In this document: positions 16,114 through 24,408 of the stretch, in pieces | How the letters are laid out: each line of letters begins with the position of its first letter | How positions within the stretch are numbered: the stretch's first letter is position 1 | Origin: Haloparvum alkalitolerans | GTDB lineage: Archaea > Halobacteriota > Halobacteria > Halobacteriales > Haloferacaceae | Direction: 5' to 3' | DNA length: 64,000 bases | Assembly: GCF_050122995.1 (NCBI RefSeq) | Contig: NZ_JBNLIA010000016.1 | Span: forward strand, 1-64,000 | Notes under the pieces: generated by a model | Told to the model about the DNA's origin: nothing | Seen by the model: only the letters and a program-made list of their open reading frames with translations | Database searches by the model: none | Translations under genes and position numbers: made by a program

Positions 16114-17120
16114 CGAGCCTCGACCACGGGAAGTTCTCGAAGGTCACCACGACCTTCCACTCGCTTTTAGCGCTCACCGTGTTCCTGCTGTTCTTCACGG
16201 GGTACGCCATCGCGTTCAACGCGGAGCTGTGGTGGCTCCTGGAGCTGATGGGCGGCAACGCGGGCGTGCTGGCGGTCCACCGCGCGGCCGGCTTCGCGCT
16301 CATCGCGCTCACGACGACGTGGGTGCTGTACATGCTGCTCAGCTCCTCGGACGGCGCGCCGATCGGCGACCTGCTGCCCGACTTCTCGAACGACCCGCAG
16401 GCGTTCATCCAGGACGTGCAGTTCGCGCTCGGGCGCGCCGACGAGCGGCACCCGGCCGCGCGCCAGTTCGCCGGCTACAAGGCGGAGGAGATCCCGCTGC
16501 TGTCGTACGTCGGCAAGGGCGTCATCGCCATCTTCACCGTCGAGCTGCTGCTGCTGATGGTCTCGGGGCTCCTCATCTGGCAGAAGTCCTGGCTCATCGG
16601 CGTCTACAACTCCCAGTCGGCCGCGATGGCGTTCGTCGCCTTCCACGGCCTGCTCGGCATCATCATGCTGATGGGGATCATGTTCCACACGTTCGAGCAC
16701 GCGATGCACCCCGCCTTCTACCCGGTTGAGATGAAGGCGTTCCTCCCGAAGGAGGAGACGCCCGGCTTCCACGGCGACCCCGACGACTACGAGTCGACGG
16801 GCATCGAGAAGCTCCGCCGGAAGAAGAGCTGGCGGCTCGCGGTCAACGTGTTCGGCGCGGCCGCGGTGCTCGGCATCGTGAGCGTCCTGCTCTCGTCGGT
16901 CACCTACGGGGGCTACCCGGTCCCGAGCGAGCTCGCGTTCAACGAGGGAAGCCTGCTGCGGACGATCGGTATCAACGTCGGCTTCCTCGTGCTGTTCGCG
17001 GGGCTCGTGCTCTCGATGTACGGCAACGTCCTGCGCGCCCGCTACAAGAGCCAGCGCGGGGCCGAGTCGGACGAGGGCGCGGGCGCGGCCGCCACCGACG
17101 GCGGCCGCCGCGACGACTGA
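16110..17120 (+). CDS. Formate dehydrogenase cytochrome b subunit (FdnI/FdoI-like)
   Basis: This 336-residue membrane protein has at least five hydrophobic helices, among them FHSLLALTVFLLFFTGYAIA, a middle FTVELLLLMVSGLLIW, and GLLGIIMLMGIMFHTFEHAMH. His residues in TTFHSLLAL, VHRAAGF, FHGLLG and FHTFEHAMHP are candidates for binding b hemes. Such subunits pass electrons from the Fe-S protein to quinone. The last gene of the operon, it overlaps the preceding small membrane protein by four bases. The C-terminal tail is acidic and disordered. Confidence 0.85.
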   Translation: MTSLDHGKFSKVTTTFHSLLALTVFLLFFTGYAIAFNAELWWLLELMGGNAGVLAVHRAAGFALIALTTTWVLYMLLSSSDGAPIGDLLPDFSNDPQAFIQDVQFALGRADERHPAARQFAGYKAEEIPLLSYVGKGVIAIFTVELLLLMVSGLLIWQKSWLIGVYNSQSAAMAFVAFHGLLGIIMLMGIMFHTFEHAMHPAFYPVEMKAFLPKEETPGFHGDPDDYESTGIEKLRRKKSWRLAVNVFGAAAVLGIVSVLLSSVTYGGYPVPSELAFNEGSLLRTIGINVGFLVLFAGLVLSMYGNVLRARYKSQRGAESDEGAGAAATDGGRRDD

Positions 17121-17249
17121 CGGGCGCTGGCTGCTGCCCACCCCTTCGCGGCCGGACGCCACTGCGTGCGGCCGCGGTTCGGTTGCGATGCGGTTCCGAC
17201 GTGCGTCCACGCTGATTTTTCTTCGGTCGCGGCGGTTCCATGTGATCCA

Positions 17250-17256
17250 TATTAAT
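17250..17256 (+). promoter_or_regulatory. TATA box before capC-like gene
   Basis: TATTAAT lies 35 bases before the chosen ATG at 17291, in a locally AT-rich patch of otherwise GC-rich DNA. A T-rich tract near 17215 just upstream could end the formate dehydrogenase transcript. Confidence 0.55.
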
Positions 17257-17290
17257 GGGACGACCGCGTTCGGAGAGCCGACACCCTCCG

Positions 17291-18520
17291 ATGATCGCCG
17301 CCACAACGATACTCGTCGTCGGCGTGTTGCTCGTCGCGCTGCTGTCGCAGTTCCACGGCTACCGGCTCGGCGGTGTGCTGGTGCTCCCGCTCGTCGCCGT
17401 GTACACGTTCCGCGAGCCGTTCTCGCCGCTCGTGTTCGCGGTCGCGGCCGGCGGTGCGTGGGCGACGCTGTGGGCGGTCCGGGAGTACACGCTGTTGCAC
17501 GGCCGGCAGGTCTTCCTCGTCGGCGTCGTGGCCGGAGCGGTCGTCTCCGTGCTCGCGACGCTCCTGTTGTGGGCGGCGTTCCCGGACCGGATCAGCTACG
17601 AGGACGCCGAAGTCGTCGGGAGCATCTTCCCCGGGATCGCGGCGTACAACGTAATGTGGCAGGATCCCGCGGACCGCCGCGAGGACCTGACGCTGTCCGT
17701 GGGCGTCTTCCTCCTGTTGCTCGCGGTCGGGACGATCGCCGTCTACCTCGTTGCCGCGCGCGGGTTGCCGACGCCGCCGGTGCTCCTGTTGCCGACGAGC
17801 GACGCCGTGGCGCTGCTCGGCGTCGAGCCGGTCGGGACGCCGACCCCGCGGATCGTCCCCGCGTGGCTCTCGGTGAGTCTCCTGCTCGCGGACGTGGCGG
17901 TGTATGAGGGGTTCCGCCGGCGCTACGACCTCCGGCTCGCGGGGATCGTTTTGATACCCCTTCTGGCGATGTTCAGTCTCCGATACGGCCCGACCGTTCT
18001 CGTGTACGGCGTGGGCGCGGCCACGGTCTTTTGGATGCTGTCGCTGGTCCACTGGACGACGCTGCTGTACGGCCGGAACCTGCTTGCGGTCGCGCTGGCC
18101 GGCGGGCTGCTGGTCGTCCTGCCGGTCGGCGTACTCGAGCCAGCCGCCGCGCCCGGAATCACGCTGCTTTTCATCGGCGTGTTCGTCGGCATCGGTGCGT
18201 ACAACCTCCATCGCGTCGCCCCCTCGAACCGCTCGGCGCACATCCGGATCTCCGCGGGGCTGTTCGTCGTCTTCTACGCCGTCCTGCTGGCCGTCGTCCC
18301 CGTGCCGCGAACCGGACTGAGCAGCACGTTCGCTCCGGCGTACGTGGCGCTCGGTGCGGTGATCGTCGGGTTGGCCGCGGTCGAGATAGCGCGGCTCGAA
18401 CGGTCCAGGCCCGACGCGCACGCGTTCGCGAGCGAGTCGGTGTTCGCCGAGGGACTGCCGGCCGATGCCGACACGGAGTCGTCGCCGCTAGTCGCGCGGC
18501 GGGAGGGGGACGACTCGTGA
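17291..18520 (+). CDS. capC: Poly-gamma-glutamate synthase CapC/PgsC-like protein, internally duplicated
   Basis: This 409-residue, very hydrophobic protein looks like two PgsC/CapC units fused: residues about 1-170 (LLSQFHGYRLGGVLVLPLVA, FPGIAAYNVMWQDP) and about 195-350 (RRRYDLRLAGIVLIPLLAMF, FVGIGAYNLHRV). Both halves share the GYRLGG/DLRLAG strand, a YTLLHGR/TTLLYGR phrase and a GIAAYN/GIGAYN phrase. CapC is the membrane partner of the CapB ligase in poly-gamma-glutamate capsule synthesis. ATG at 17291 is chosen because it starts the first helix; one in-frame ATG lies at 17255. Its stop overlaps the GTG of capB. Confidence 0.75.
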   Translation: MIAATTILVVGVLLVALLSQFHGYRLGGVLVLPLVAVYTFREPFSPLVFAVAAGGAWATLWAVREYTLLHGRQVFLVGVVAGAVVSVLATLLLWAAFPDRISYEDAEVVGSIFPGIAAYNVMWQDPADRREDLTLSVGVFLLLLAVGTIAVYLVAARGLPTPPVLLLPTSDAVALLGVEPVGTPTPRIVPAWLSVSLLLADVAVYEGFRRRYDLRLAGIVLIPLLAMFSLRYGPTVLVYGVGAATVFWMLSLVHWTTLLYGRNLLAVALAGGLLVVLPVGVLEPAAAPGITLLFIGVFVGIGAYNLHRVAPSNRSAHIRISAGLFVVFYAVLLAVVPVPRTGLSSTFAPAYVALGAVIVGLAAVEIARLERSRPDAHAFASESVFAEGLPADADTESSPLVARREGDDS

Positions 18521-19557
18521 GCGACCGACGGCCCCTGCGGGACCGCACGGCCGGCGTGGTCCGGCGGCTCGCCCGGAGCGCGTTCCGGTTCACGCGCCGG
18601 GGGCGCGCACACTTCGAGCGCGTCGAGGAGGTCCCCTACCGGGTGACGGTCTCGGGCGTCCGCGGCAAGTCGACCGTCGTCCGGTGGCTCAACGAGGCGC
18701 TCGTCGAGCGCGGGCTGGAGACGTACGCGAAGGTGACCGGCGACCGCTCGTTCTCCTACCACGGTCTCGACGAGTACGAGATCGAACGCGACGGAGTCAC
18801 CCGCCTCTACGAGAACGAGCGGGAGCTCCGCGCCTACTGGCCGGTCGAGGCGGCCGTCGTCGAGAACCAGGGGATCCGCGAGTACACGACGCGGCTCGCC
18901 AACGAGCTGTTCGACCCGCACGTCGTCGTGTTGCTCAACGTCCGCCGGGACCATCAGTCGACGCTCGGCGACGACCTGACGGACATCGCCCGCGCGTTCG
19001 CGCGAACCGCTCCCGAGGAGGCGGTCGTGATCAGCGGCGACCGCAACGACGCGATCAACGACTACCTCCGCCGGGAGTTCGACCGGCAGGGCGTGGAGTT
19101 CCGGGTGGCGGAGCCGCCGCCGGACTCGCCGTTCGCGGACACCTTCGGCGCGCAGTCTGCGTTCGTCGTCGACGAGACGCTGCGCGCGCTCGGGCTCGAC
19201 CCCCTCAACCCGGGTCGCGTCGAGTCCCTGCTGACGGAGCTACAGAGCGACTGGCGGTGGCGGCGGCTCGCGGGCGGCGGACTCGTCTGTAACGGCGCGA
19301 TGATGAACGACATCGAGTCGACCGAACTGCTCAGACAGCACCTCACGGAGCGTCTCGCGGAGCCGACGGTCACGCCGTTCCTGTTCACGCGCCGGGACCG
19401 GTCCGGTCGGACCGCGGCGTTCGTCCACTACCTCGACTGGCTCGCGGACGCGGACCTGATCGACCGCGTCCACGTCGCGGGCACGCACGCGGCGGTGGTC
19501 GAGCGGCGCGCGGCGCCACGGGTGATCCGCCACGACCTCTCGACGGACCCCGAGTGA
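18517..19557 (+). CDS. capB: Poly-gamma-glutamate synthase CapB/PgsB-like ligase, apparently shortened by an in-frame TGA
   Basis: This 346-residue Mur-ligase-like protein starts at a GTG overlapping the capC stop. VSGVRGKSTVVRWLNEAL is the ATP-binding loop and LLNVRRDHQSTLGDDLTDIA is the Mur-type NxxxDH region; ISGDRNDAI and CNGAMMND follow. It would join glutamate units by ATP-driven amide formation at the membrane. The frame stops at TGA 19555-19557. The same frame then continues for 36 more codons with protein-like sequence (HGDPVYLMGNTVHPFMRD) to TGA 19666-19668. With that tail the length would be near the usual family length of about 390. A point mutation, sequencing error or readthrough could explain it. 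Confidence 0.75.
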   Translation: MSDRRPLRDRTAGVVRRLARSAFRFTRRGRAHFERVEEVPYRVTVSGVRGKSTVVRWLNEALVERGLETYAKVTGDRSFSYHGLDEYEIERDGVTRLYENERELRAYWPVEAAVVENQGIREYTTRLANELFDPHVVVLLNVRRDHQSTLGDDLTDIARAFARTAPEEAVVISGDRNDAINDYLRREFDRQGVEFRVAEPPPDSPFADTFGAQSAFVVDETLRALGLDPLNPGRVESLLTELQSDWRWRRLAGGGLVCNGAMMNDIESTELLRQHLTERLAEPTVTPFLFTRRDRSGRTAAFVHYLDWLADADLIDRVHVAGTHAAVVERRAAPRVIRHDLSTDPE

Positions 19558-19668
19558 GTGCTGGAGGCGTGTCTGGCACACGGCGACCCCGTCTACCTGA
19601 TGGGGAACACGGTCCACCCGTTCATGCGCGACCTCGCGGCCGCTATCGACGAGCGCGCGATCGAGTGA
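19558..19668 (+). other. In-frame continuation of capB after the internal stop
   Basis: Thirty-six codons in the same frame as capB encode a coherent segment, VLEACLAHGDPVYLMGNTV then HPFMRDLAAAIDE, ending at TGA 19666-19668. It looks like the C-terminal strand and helix of a CapB-type ligase. The first codon is GTG directly after the TGA, so reinitiation as a separate small chain is conceivable. Confidence 0.6.
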
Positions 19669-19709
19669 ACGCGACCGGCGGAGCGAACACCCCGACGGAC
19701 GGGCGACCG

Positions 19710-20186
19710 TCAGAGCCGTTCGCCCTGATAGCTCCCGTCGTAGGTGCCGGAGTGGTCCGCGCGCGCGAGCACCAGTTGCGCGATCCGGGCGCCGCGCTCG
19801 ACGGAGAGGTCGTGGCCCACTCGGAGGAGTCCCTCGCCGACGCCCTCGTAGCCGGCGTCCCACACCGCCGTGTTGAGCATACAGGAGTTACGCAGGAGCG
19901 AGGACCGCGGGTAGACGAAGCCGACGTGGCCCTCGGGGATCCGGACCGGCTCGCCGTACCGCACGACGTACGCGCCCGGCTCCAGGGCGTAGCGGTCCTC
20001 CGCGTCCGGGTCGATCCGTGCCCGGTCGCCGACCGACTTCCCGTCGGGCTCGATGCGGCCCGGTTCCGTCTGCACGAAGGCCTCGCCGAGCGTCAGGTCG
20101 ACGCCGTTCGGCTGGACCTGCTCCTCGTCGAGGTCCGCGCCCGCGCGCTCCAGCGACTCCGCCACGTACGCGCCCGATTCGAACAT
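19710..20186 (-). CDS. dUTPase / dCTP deaminase family protein
   Basis: This 158-residue protein contains the trimeric dUTPase/Dcd fold signatures: PNGVDLTLGEAF, HVGFVYPRSSLLRNSCMLNT, AVWDAGYEG and HDLSVERGARIAQLVLARA. RSSLLRNS is the phosphate-binding motif and the GARIAQ strand packs in the trimer. It hydrolyses dUTP to dUMP, deaminates dCTP, or both; haloarchaeal members of this size are usually annotated as dUTPases. I chose ATG at 20186, where homology begins, rather than the frame start at 20213. It is divergent from the aconitase gene. Confidence 0.85.
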   Translation of the reverse strand: MFESGAYVAESLERAGADLDEEQVQPNGVDLTLGEAFVQTEPGRIEPDGKSVGDRARIDPDAEDRYALEPGAYVVRYGEPVRIPEGHVGFVYPRSSLLRNSCMLNTAVWDAGYEGVGEGLLRVGHDLSVERGARIAQLVLARADHSGTYDGSYQGERL

Positions 20187-20376
20187 GCCCGAGGGAGCGG
20201 GGCCGCGGCGCAAAGTCGTGTCGACTCGGGACGCCGGTGGAGCGGCCGCCTCACGCGAGCGCAGAACCGAGATATTGAGTGTTCAAATCATAATAGGGGA
20301 TGGGGAAGACACCCGTTCTCTTACCGCCGTTTCGTGTGGCGATTCCACACGGTCGTTATGCGGAAAACTCGCGGGA

Positions 20377-20383
20377 TTTATAT
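20377..20383 (+). promoter_or_regulatory. TATA box of the aconitase gene
   Basis: TTTATAT lies 27 bases before the aconitase ATG at 20410, so the transcript is expected to be leaderless or nearly so. The region before it is rich in A and T, unlike its surroundings. Confidence 0.7.
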
Positions 20384-20409
20384 CCGGGGCGACCGCATCT
20401 CGGATCGAT

Positions 20410-22395
20410 ATGGGACAGACGATTACGGAGAAGATCCTCGATAACCATCTCGTCGAGGGCGAGCTGACGCCCGGAGAGGAGATCGGTATCGAGATCGACC
20501 AGGTGCTCACACAGGACACGACCGGCACGATGGTCTGGCTCCAGTTCGAGGCGCTGGAGATGGACGAGGTCCAGACCGAGCTGGCCGCGCAGTACTGCGA
20601 CCACCAGACGTATCAGTTCGACTTCAAGAACACCGACGACCACCGCTTCCTGCGCTCGGCGGCGGGCACGTACGGCGCCTACTTCTCCCGGCCCGGGAAC
20701 GGCATCTGCCACCAGGTCCACAAGGAGAACTTCGCGGCGCCGGGCAAGACGCTGCTCGGCTCCGACTCGCACACGCCGACCCCCGGCGGGCTCGGCCAGC
20801 TCGCGATCGGCGCGGGCGGGCTCGACATCGCTGTCGCGATGGGCGGCGGCGCCTACTACGTCGAGATGCCCGAGGTCGTCAACGTCCACCTCGAGGGCGA
20901 GCTGCCCGAGTGGGCGACCGCGAAGGACATCGCGCTCCACCTCCTCGGCGAGCTGACCGTCAAGGGTGGCGTCGGCAAGGTGTTCGAGTACACCGGGCCC
21001 GGCGCCGAGTCGCTCTCCATCCCCGAGCGGACGACGATCACCAACCTCGGCACCGAGCTCGGCGCCACCTCCTCCATCTTCCCGACCGACGAGAAGACGA
21101 AGGACTGGCTCGCGAAGCAGGGCCGCGAGGACGAGTTCGTCGACCTCCAGCCCGATGCGGACGCCGAGTACGCCGAGGAGATCACGGTGAACCTCGACGA
21201 CCTCGAGCCGCTCGTCGCCGCGCCGTCGATGCCCGACAAGGTCGCCCCCGTCAGCGAGTACGAGGGCACCGACGTCGAACAGGTCATCATCGGCTCCTGT
21301 ACGAACGGCGCCTACGAGGACATCCTGCCCGGCGCGAAGATGCTCGAGGGCCGCGAGGTCGCGAAGCACACCGAGATGATCGTGGCGCCCGGCTCCAAGC
21401 AGGCGTCCGAGATGCTCGCTCGCGAGGGCTGGACCGCGGAGATGATGGCGGCCGGCGTCAACTTCTCCGAGGCCACGTGCGGTGCCTGTATCGGCATCGG
21501 CCACGTCCCCGCCTCCGACTCCGTCTCGCTGCGCACGTTCAACCGCAACTTCGAGGGCCGCTCCGGCATCGAGGACGACTCCGTCTTCCTCTGCTCGCCC
21601 GAGGTCGCGACCGCCGCGGCCATCGCCGGCGAGATCGTCGACCCCCGCGACCTCGCGGACGAGCTCGGCGACCTCGAGGCGCCCGGCCTGGAGATGGGCG
21701 AGTCCTACGGCCCCGGCATGGGTCAGGACGACCCCGACATCATCACCCCCGAGGAGGCCATCGACGACGAGCTGATCAAGGGCCCGAACATCGGCGACGT
21801 GCCCATCCGTGAGGGCATCGACTCCGACATCAGCGGCGAGGCGCTGCTGAAGATGGAGGACAACATCACCACGGACCACATCATCCCGGCGACGGCGGAC
21901 ATCCTCAAGTTCCGCTCGAACATCGAGAAGCTCTCCGAGTTCACGCTCTCGCGCGTCGACGACACGTTCGCCGACCGCGCGCTCGACGCTGACGGCGGCG
22001 TCCTCGTGGCCGGCGAGAACTACGGTCAGGGCTCCTCGCGCGAGCACGCCGCGCTCTGTCCGATGTTCCTCGGCATCGAGGCCGTCTTCGCCCAGAGCTT
22101 CGCCCGCATCCACAAGGCGAACCTGTTCAACTTCGGCATCGTCCCGCTGGAGATCGACGCGGAGACGTACGAGAAGATCGACCAGGGCGACGACATCGAG
22201 ATCCTCGACGACGTGGACGCGGCCGTGCGCGAGGGCCAGGAGACGTTCACCGCCCGCGTGAACGACGACTGGGAGTTCACCGCGGAGCTCGACGCCTCCG
22301 ACCGCGAACTCGACATCCTCGCGGCCGGCGGCAAGCTCTCGTGGACGAAAAAGCAGCACCAGTCCGGCAGCGGCGCCGCGCCCGCCGACGACTGA
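20410..22395 (+). CDS. acn: Aconitate hydratase (archaeal/mitochondrial-like AcnA type)
   Basis: This 661-residue protein interconverts citrate and isocitrate in the citric acid cycle and the glyoxylate route. It has LLGSDSHTPTPGGLGQLAIG, IIGSCTNGAYEDIL and TCGACIGIGHVP, which together bring the Cys ligands of the [4Fe-4S] cluster. The C-terminal swivel domain has GENYGQGSSREHAAL. The length matches the short archaeal aconitases. It stands alone on the plus strand after a good TATA box and ends at T-rich terminator-like tracts. Isocitrate lyase lies 35 kb downstream. Confidence 0.95.
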   Translation: MGQTITEKILDNHLVEGELTPGEEIGIEIDQVLTQDTTGTMVWLQFEALEMDEVQTELAAQYCDHQTYQFDFKNTDDHRFLRSAAGTYGAYFSRPGNGICHQVHKENFAAPGKTLLGSDSHTPTPGGLGQLAIGAGGLDIAVAMGGGAYYVEMPEVVNVHLEGELPEWATAKDIALHLLGELTVKGGVGKVFEYTGPGAESLSIPERTTITNLGTELGATSSIFPTDEKTKDWLAKQGREDEFVDLQPDADAEYAEEITVNLDDLEPLVAAPSMPDKVAPVSEYEGTDVEQVIIGSCTNGAYEDILPGAKMLEGREVAKHTEMIVAPGSKQASEMLAREGWTAEMMAAGVNFSEATCGACIGIGHVPASDSVSLRTFNRNFEGRSGIEDDSVFLCSPEVATAAAIAGEIVDPRDLADELGDLEAPGLEMGESYGPGMGQDDPDIITPEEAIDDELIKGPNIGDVPIREGIDSDISGEALLKMEDNITTDHIIPATADILKFRSNIEKLSEFTLSRVDDTFADRALDADGGVLVAGENYGQGSSREHAALCPMFLGIEAVFAQSFARIHKANLFNFGIVPLEIDAETYEKIDQGDDIEILDDVDAAVREGQETFTARVNDDWEFTAELDASDRELDILAAGGKLSWTKKQHQSGSGAAPADD

Positions 22396-22413
22396 GGACC
22401 GCCAACCGCCCCG

Positions 22414-22428
22414 TTTTTGCCGATTTTT
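22414..22428 (+). terminator. T-tract terminator after aconitase
   Basis: Two TTTTT runs (22414-22418 and 22424-22428) follow the aconitase stop at 22395 by about 20 bases. Archaeal transcription commonly ends at such tracts. Confidence 0.6.
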
Positions 22429-22491
22429 CGCGGACCGCGAGCGCCCTCGCGAGCGCCTGGTGCGTCGCCGTGGCCGTCCGCCGTCGGGCTT

Positions 22492-22995
22492 ATGAGTCGA
22501 CCGCCCCTGAGCCGAGGCGTGCACGAGGAATCGGCGAACGTGACCGTCCGCGGGGCGCGCCGCGAGGACCTCCTGTCGGTGCTCCGCATCGAGCGCGCCT
22601 GCTTTGCGGACCCGTGGCCCTACGACGCCTTCGAGCGGCTGGTCGAGGAGCCGGCGTTCCTCGTCGCGGTCCGCGAGGGCGCGGTCGTCGGCTACGTCGT
22701 CGGCGACGTGATGCCCAACGCCGGCCGCGACATCGGCCACATCAAGGACCTCGCCGTCCATCCGGACGCGCGCGGTCGCGGGATCGGTCGCCGGCTCCTC
22801 CGGAACGGGCTGGTGCAACTCGCCGGGGCGGGCGCGGTCGTCGTCAAACTCGAGGTCCGGGAGAGCAACGAGGTCGCGCGGTCGCTGTACCGCGACGAGG
22901 GGTTCGAACCGGTGCGGCGCGTCGGCGGGTACTACGGCGACGGCGAGGACGCGCTCGTTTTGCTGCTCGACCTCGGCGAGTGGGGCGCGCAGTAG
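22492..22995 (+). CDS. rimI: RimI-type N-acetyltransferase (GNAT)
   Basis: This 167-residue GNAT protein has the acetyl-CoA site HIKDLAVHPDARGRGIGRRLL, preceded by VGYVVGDVM and followed by VKLEVRESNEVARSLYRDEGFEP. This pattern is that of RimI/Ard1 N-terminal acetyltransferases, which acetylate protein N-termini. The start ATG at 22492 gives MSRPPLSRGV; a GTG at 22519 is possible. It follows aconitase after a terminator and has its own short promoter region. Confidence 0.85.
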   Translation: MSRPPLSRGVHEESANVTVRGARREDLLSVLRIERACFADPWPYDAFERLVEEPAFLVAVREGAVVGYVVGDVMPNAGRDIGHIKDLAVHPDARGRGIGRRLLRNGLVQLAGAGAVVVKLEVRESNEVARSLYRDEGFEPVRRVGGYYGDGEDALVLLLDLGEWGAQ

Positions 22996-23031
22996 TCGGA
23001 GGTCGGCGACGCGGCGGGAGGATGGCGACGC

Positions 23032-23517
23032 TCAGAGCTCGCGCGCGACGAGTTCGCCCCACGGCTCGAAGCCGTGGCGGTCGTAGAAGGCCCGCGCGCG
23101 CTCGTTCGCCGGGTCCACGTCGAGGACGACCCGGTCCAGCGGCAGGTCCTGGTCCCGGGCCAGCGCGAGTGCCGCGTCCATGAGGTCGTCCGCGACGCCC
23201 GTCCCGCGGTAGGCGGGGTCGAGGTACACCTCGTTTATCACCGCGGCGTCCCAGACGAAGGCCATCGTCTCCGGGAGGAGGAAGACGTAGCCGACGACGC
23301 CGTCGCCGTCGTCCGCGACCGTGAGACACCGCTCGTCGGAGGCGCGACAGCGGTCGACCCACGCGAACCACTCCTCGCGGTACTCGTCGGTCAGTTTCTC
23401 CGCGTAGACTGTCGCCTTCTCCTCGCCGCCGGTGTTCTCGCCGAGGCCGGTCTCGAAGGCGCGCTTGCACGCCCACAGGTCCGCGGCGTCCGCGTCCGCG
23501 TACGGTCGGATCTCCAT
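23032..23517 (-). CDS. GNAT-family acetyltransferase
   Basis: This 161-residue protein starts MEIRPYADADAADLWACK and has the acetyl-CoA motif INEVYLDPAYRGTGVADDLM, then DLPLDRVVLDVDPANERAR and FYDRHGFEP. The substrate cannot be inferred. ATG at 23517 is where family homology begins; the frame is open much further upstream but as antisense to the neighbouring regulator. It converges on the rimI gene. Confidence 0.85.
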   Translation of the reverse strand: MEIRPYADADAADLWACKRAFETGLGENTGGEEKATVYAEKLTDEYREEWFAWVDRCRASDERCLTVADDGDGVVGYVFLLPETMAFVWDAAVINEVYLDPAYRGTGVADDLMDAALALARDQDLPLDRVVLDVDPANERARAFYDRHGFEPWGELVAREL

Positions 23518-23667
23518 GCGGCGCCTTCGCCGACCGCGGCCGTGAGGGTTGCGACTGCGGAGGGGCGGTCGGTGCGGTTCGGAACCGGGCGTCCGCGCTC
23601 GAGGCTCGACAGGTGTCGTACCCACCTTTCGATACCCTTTTGCGGGTCTCGGACGCACCGTGAGCCC

Positions 23668-24372
23668 ATGAGCGAGACAGCCCGCGAGGAGCTCGCCCGG
23701 CGCATCGCCGGCGAGATCACCCTGAGCGACGACCCGGGAGCCACGCTGCGCAAGTGGCGGACGGACTTCGACGTGTCCCAGACGGAGCTGGCCGACCAGC
23801 TCGGGGTCTCCTCGTCGGTGATCTCCGACTACGAGAGCGGGCGCCGGGAGAGCCCCGGCATCGGCGTCGTCCGCCGGACCGTCGACGGGTTGCTCGACAT
23901 CGACGAGGCCCGCGGCGGCGGCCGACTCCGGCAGTACGCCCGGGTGCTCTCGGCGGGCTTCGAGAGCGACATCGTCCACGACCTCCGCGAGTACGCGACC
24001 GCGGTGCCGATGGACGAGTTCTACGACGCGATGGGCGCGACCGAGATCGTCTCGGGCGACCGCGACCACGTCTACGGCCACACGGTGATCAACTCCATCG
24101 AGGCGATCACCCGCCTGTCCAGCGAGGAGTTCTACCGGCTGTACGGCCAGTCGACCAACCGCGCGCTGGTGTTCACCGGCGTCAGCCGCGGGGAGTCGCC
24201 GCTGGTCGCGATGCGCGTCGTCACCCCGACGCCGAACGCGGTCGTGCTCCACGGCATCGAGGAGGAGGACCTGTGGCCCCACGCCGCGGACCTGGCCACC
24301 ATCGACGGCTTCTCGCTGGCGGTCACGACGCAGGACTTAGACGAGAGTCTGGAGACGCTGCGGGAGCTGTAG
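23668..24372 (+). CDS. XRE-type helix-turn-helix transcriptional regulator
   Basis: This 234-residue protein has an XRE helix-turn-helix in about residues 28-65 (KWRTDFDVSQTELADQLGVS then SSVISDYESGRRESPG). The C-terminal domain (about 85-234) is a globular alpha/beta unit, with VYGHTVINSIEAI, YGQSTNRALVFTGVSRGESP and VVLHGIEEEDLW, of unknown ligand. It resembles a haloarchaeal family of HTH proteins with a conserved sensor-like half. The divergent acetyltransferase may be its target; this is a guess. Confidence 0.85.
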   Translation: MSETAREELARRIAGEITLSDDPGATLRKWRTDFDVSQTELADQLGVSSSVISDYESGRRESPGIGVVRRTVDGLLDIDEARGGGRLRQYARVLSAGFESDIVHDLREYATAVPMDEFYDAMGATEIVSGDRDHVYGHTVINSIEAITRLSSEEFYRLYGQSTNRALVFTGVSRGESPLVAMRVVTPTPNAVVLHGIEEEDLWPHAADLATIDGFSLAVTTQDLDESLETLREL

Positions 24373-24408
24373 GCGGCGGACGCTGCAGCGCCGAGCCGAG
24401 CCGCGACC

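Noticed and set aside
19555..19557. Selenocysteine at the capB TGA
   Set aside because: Haloarchaea are not known to use selenocysteine, no suitable insertion element was seen, and CapB needs no such residue.
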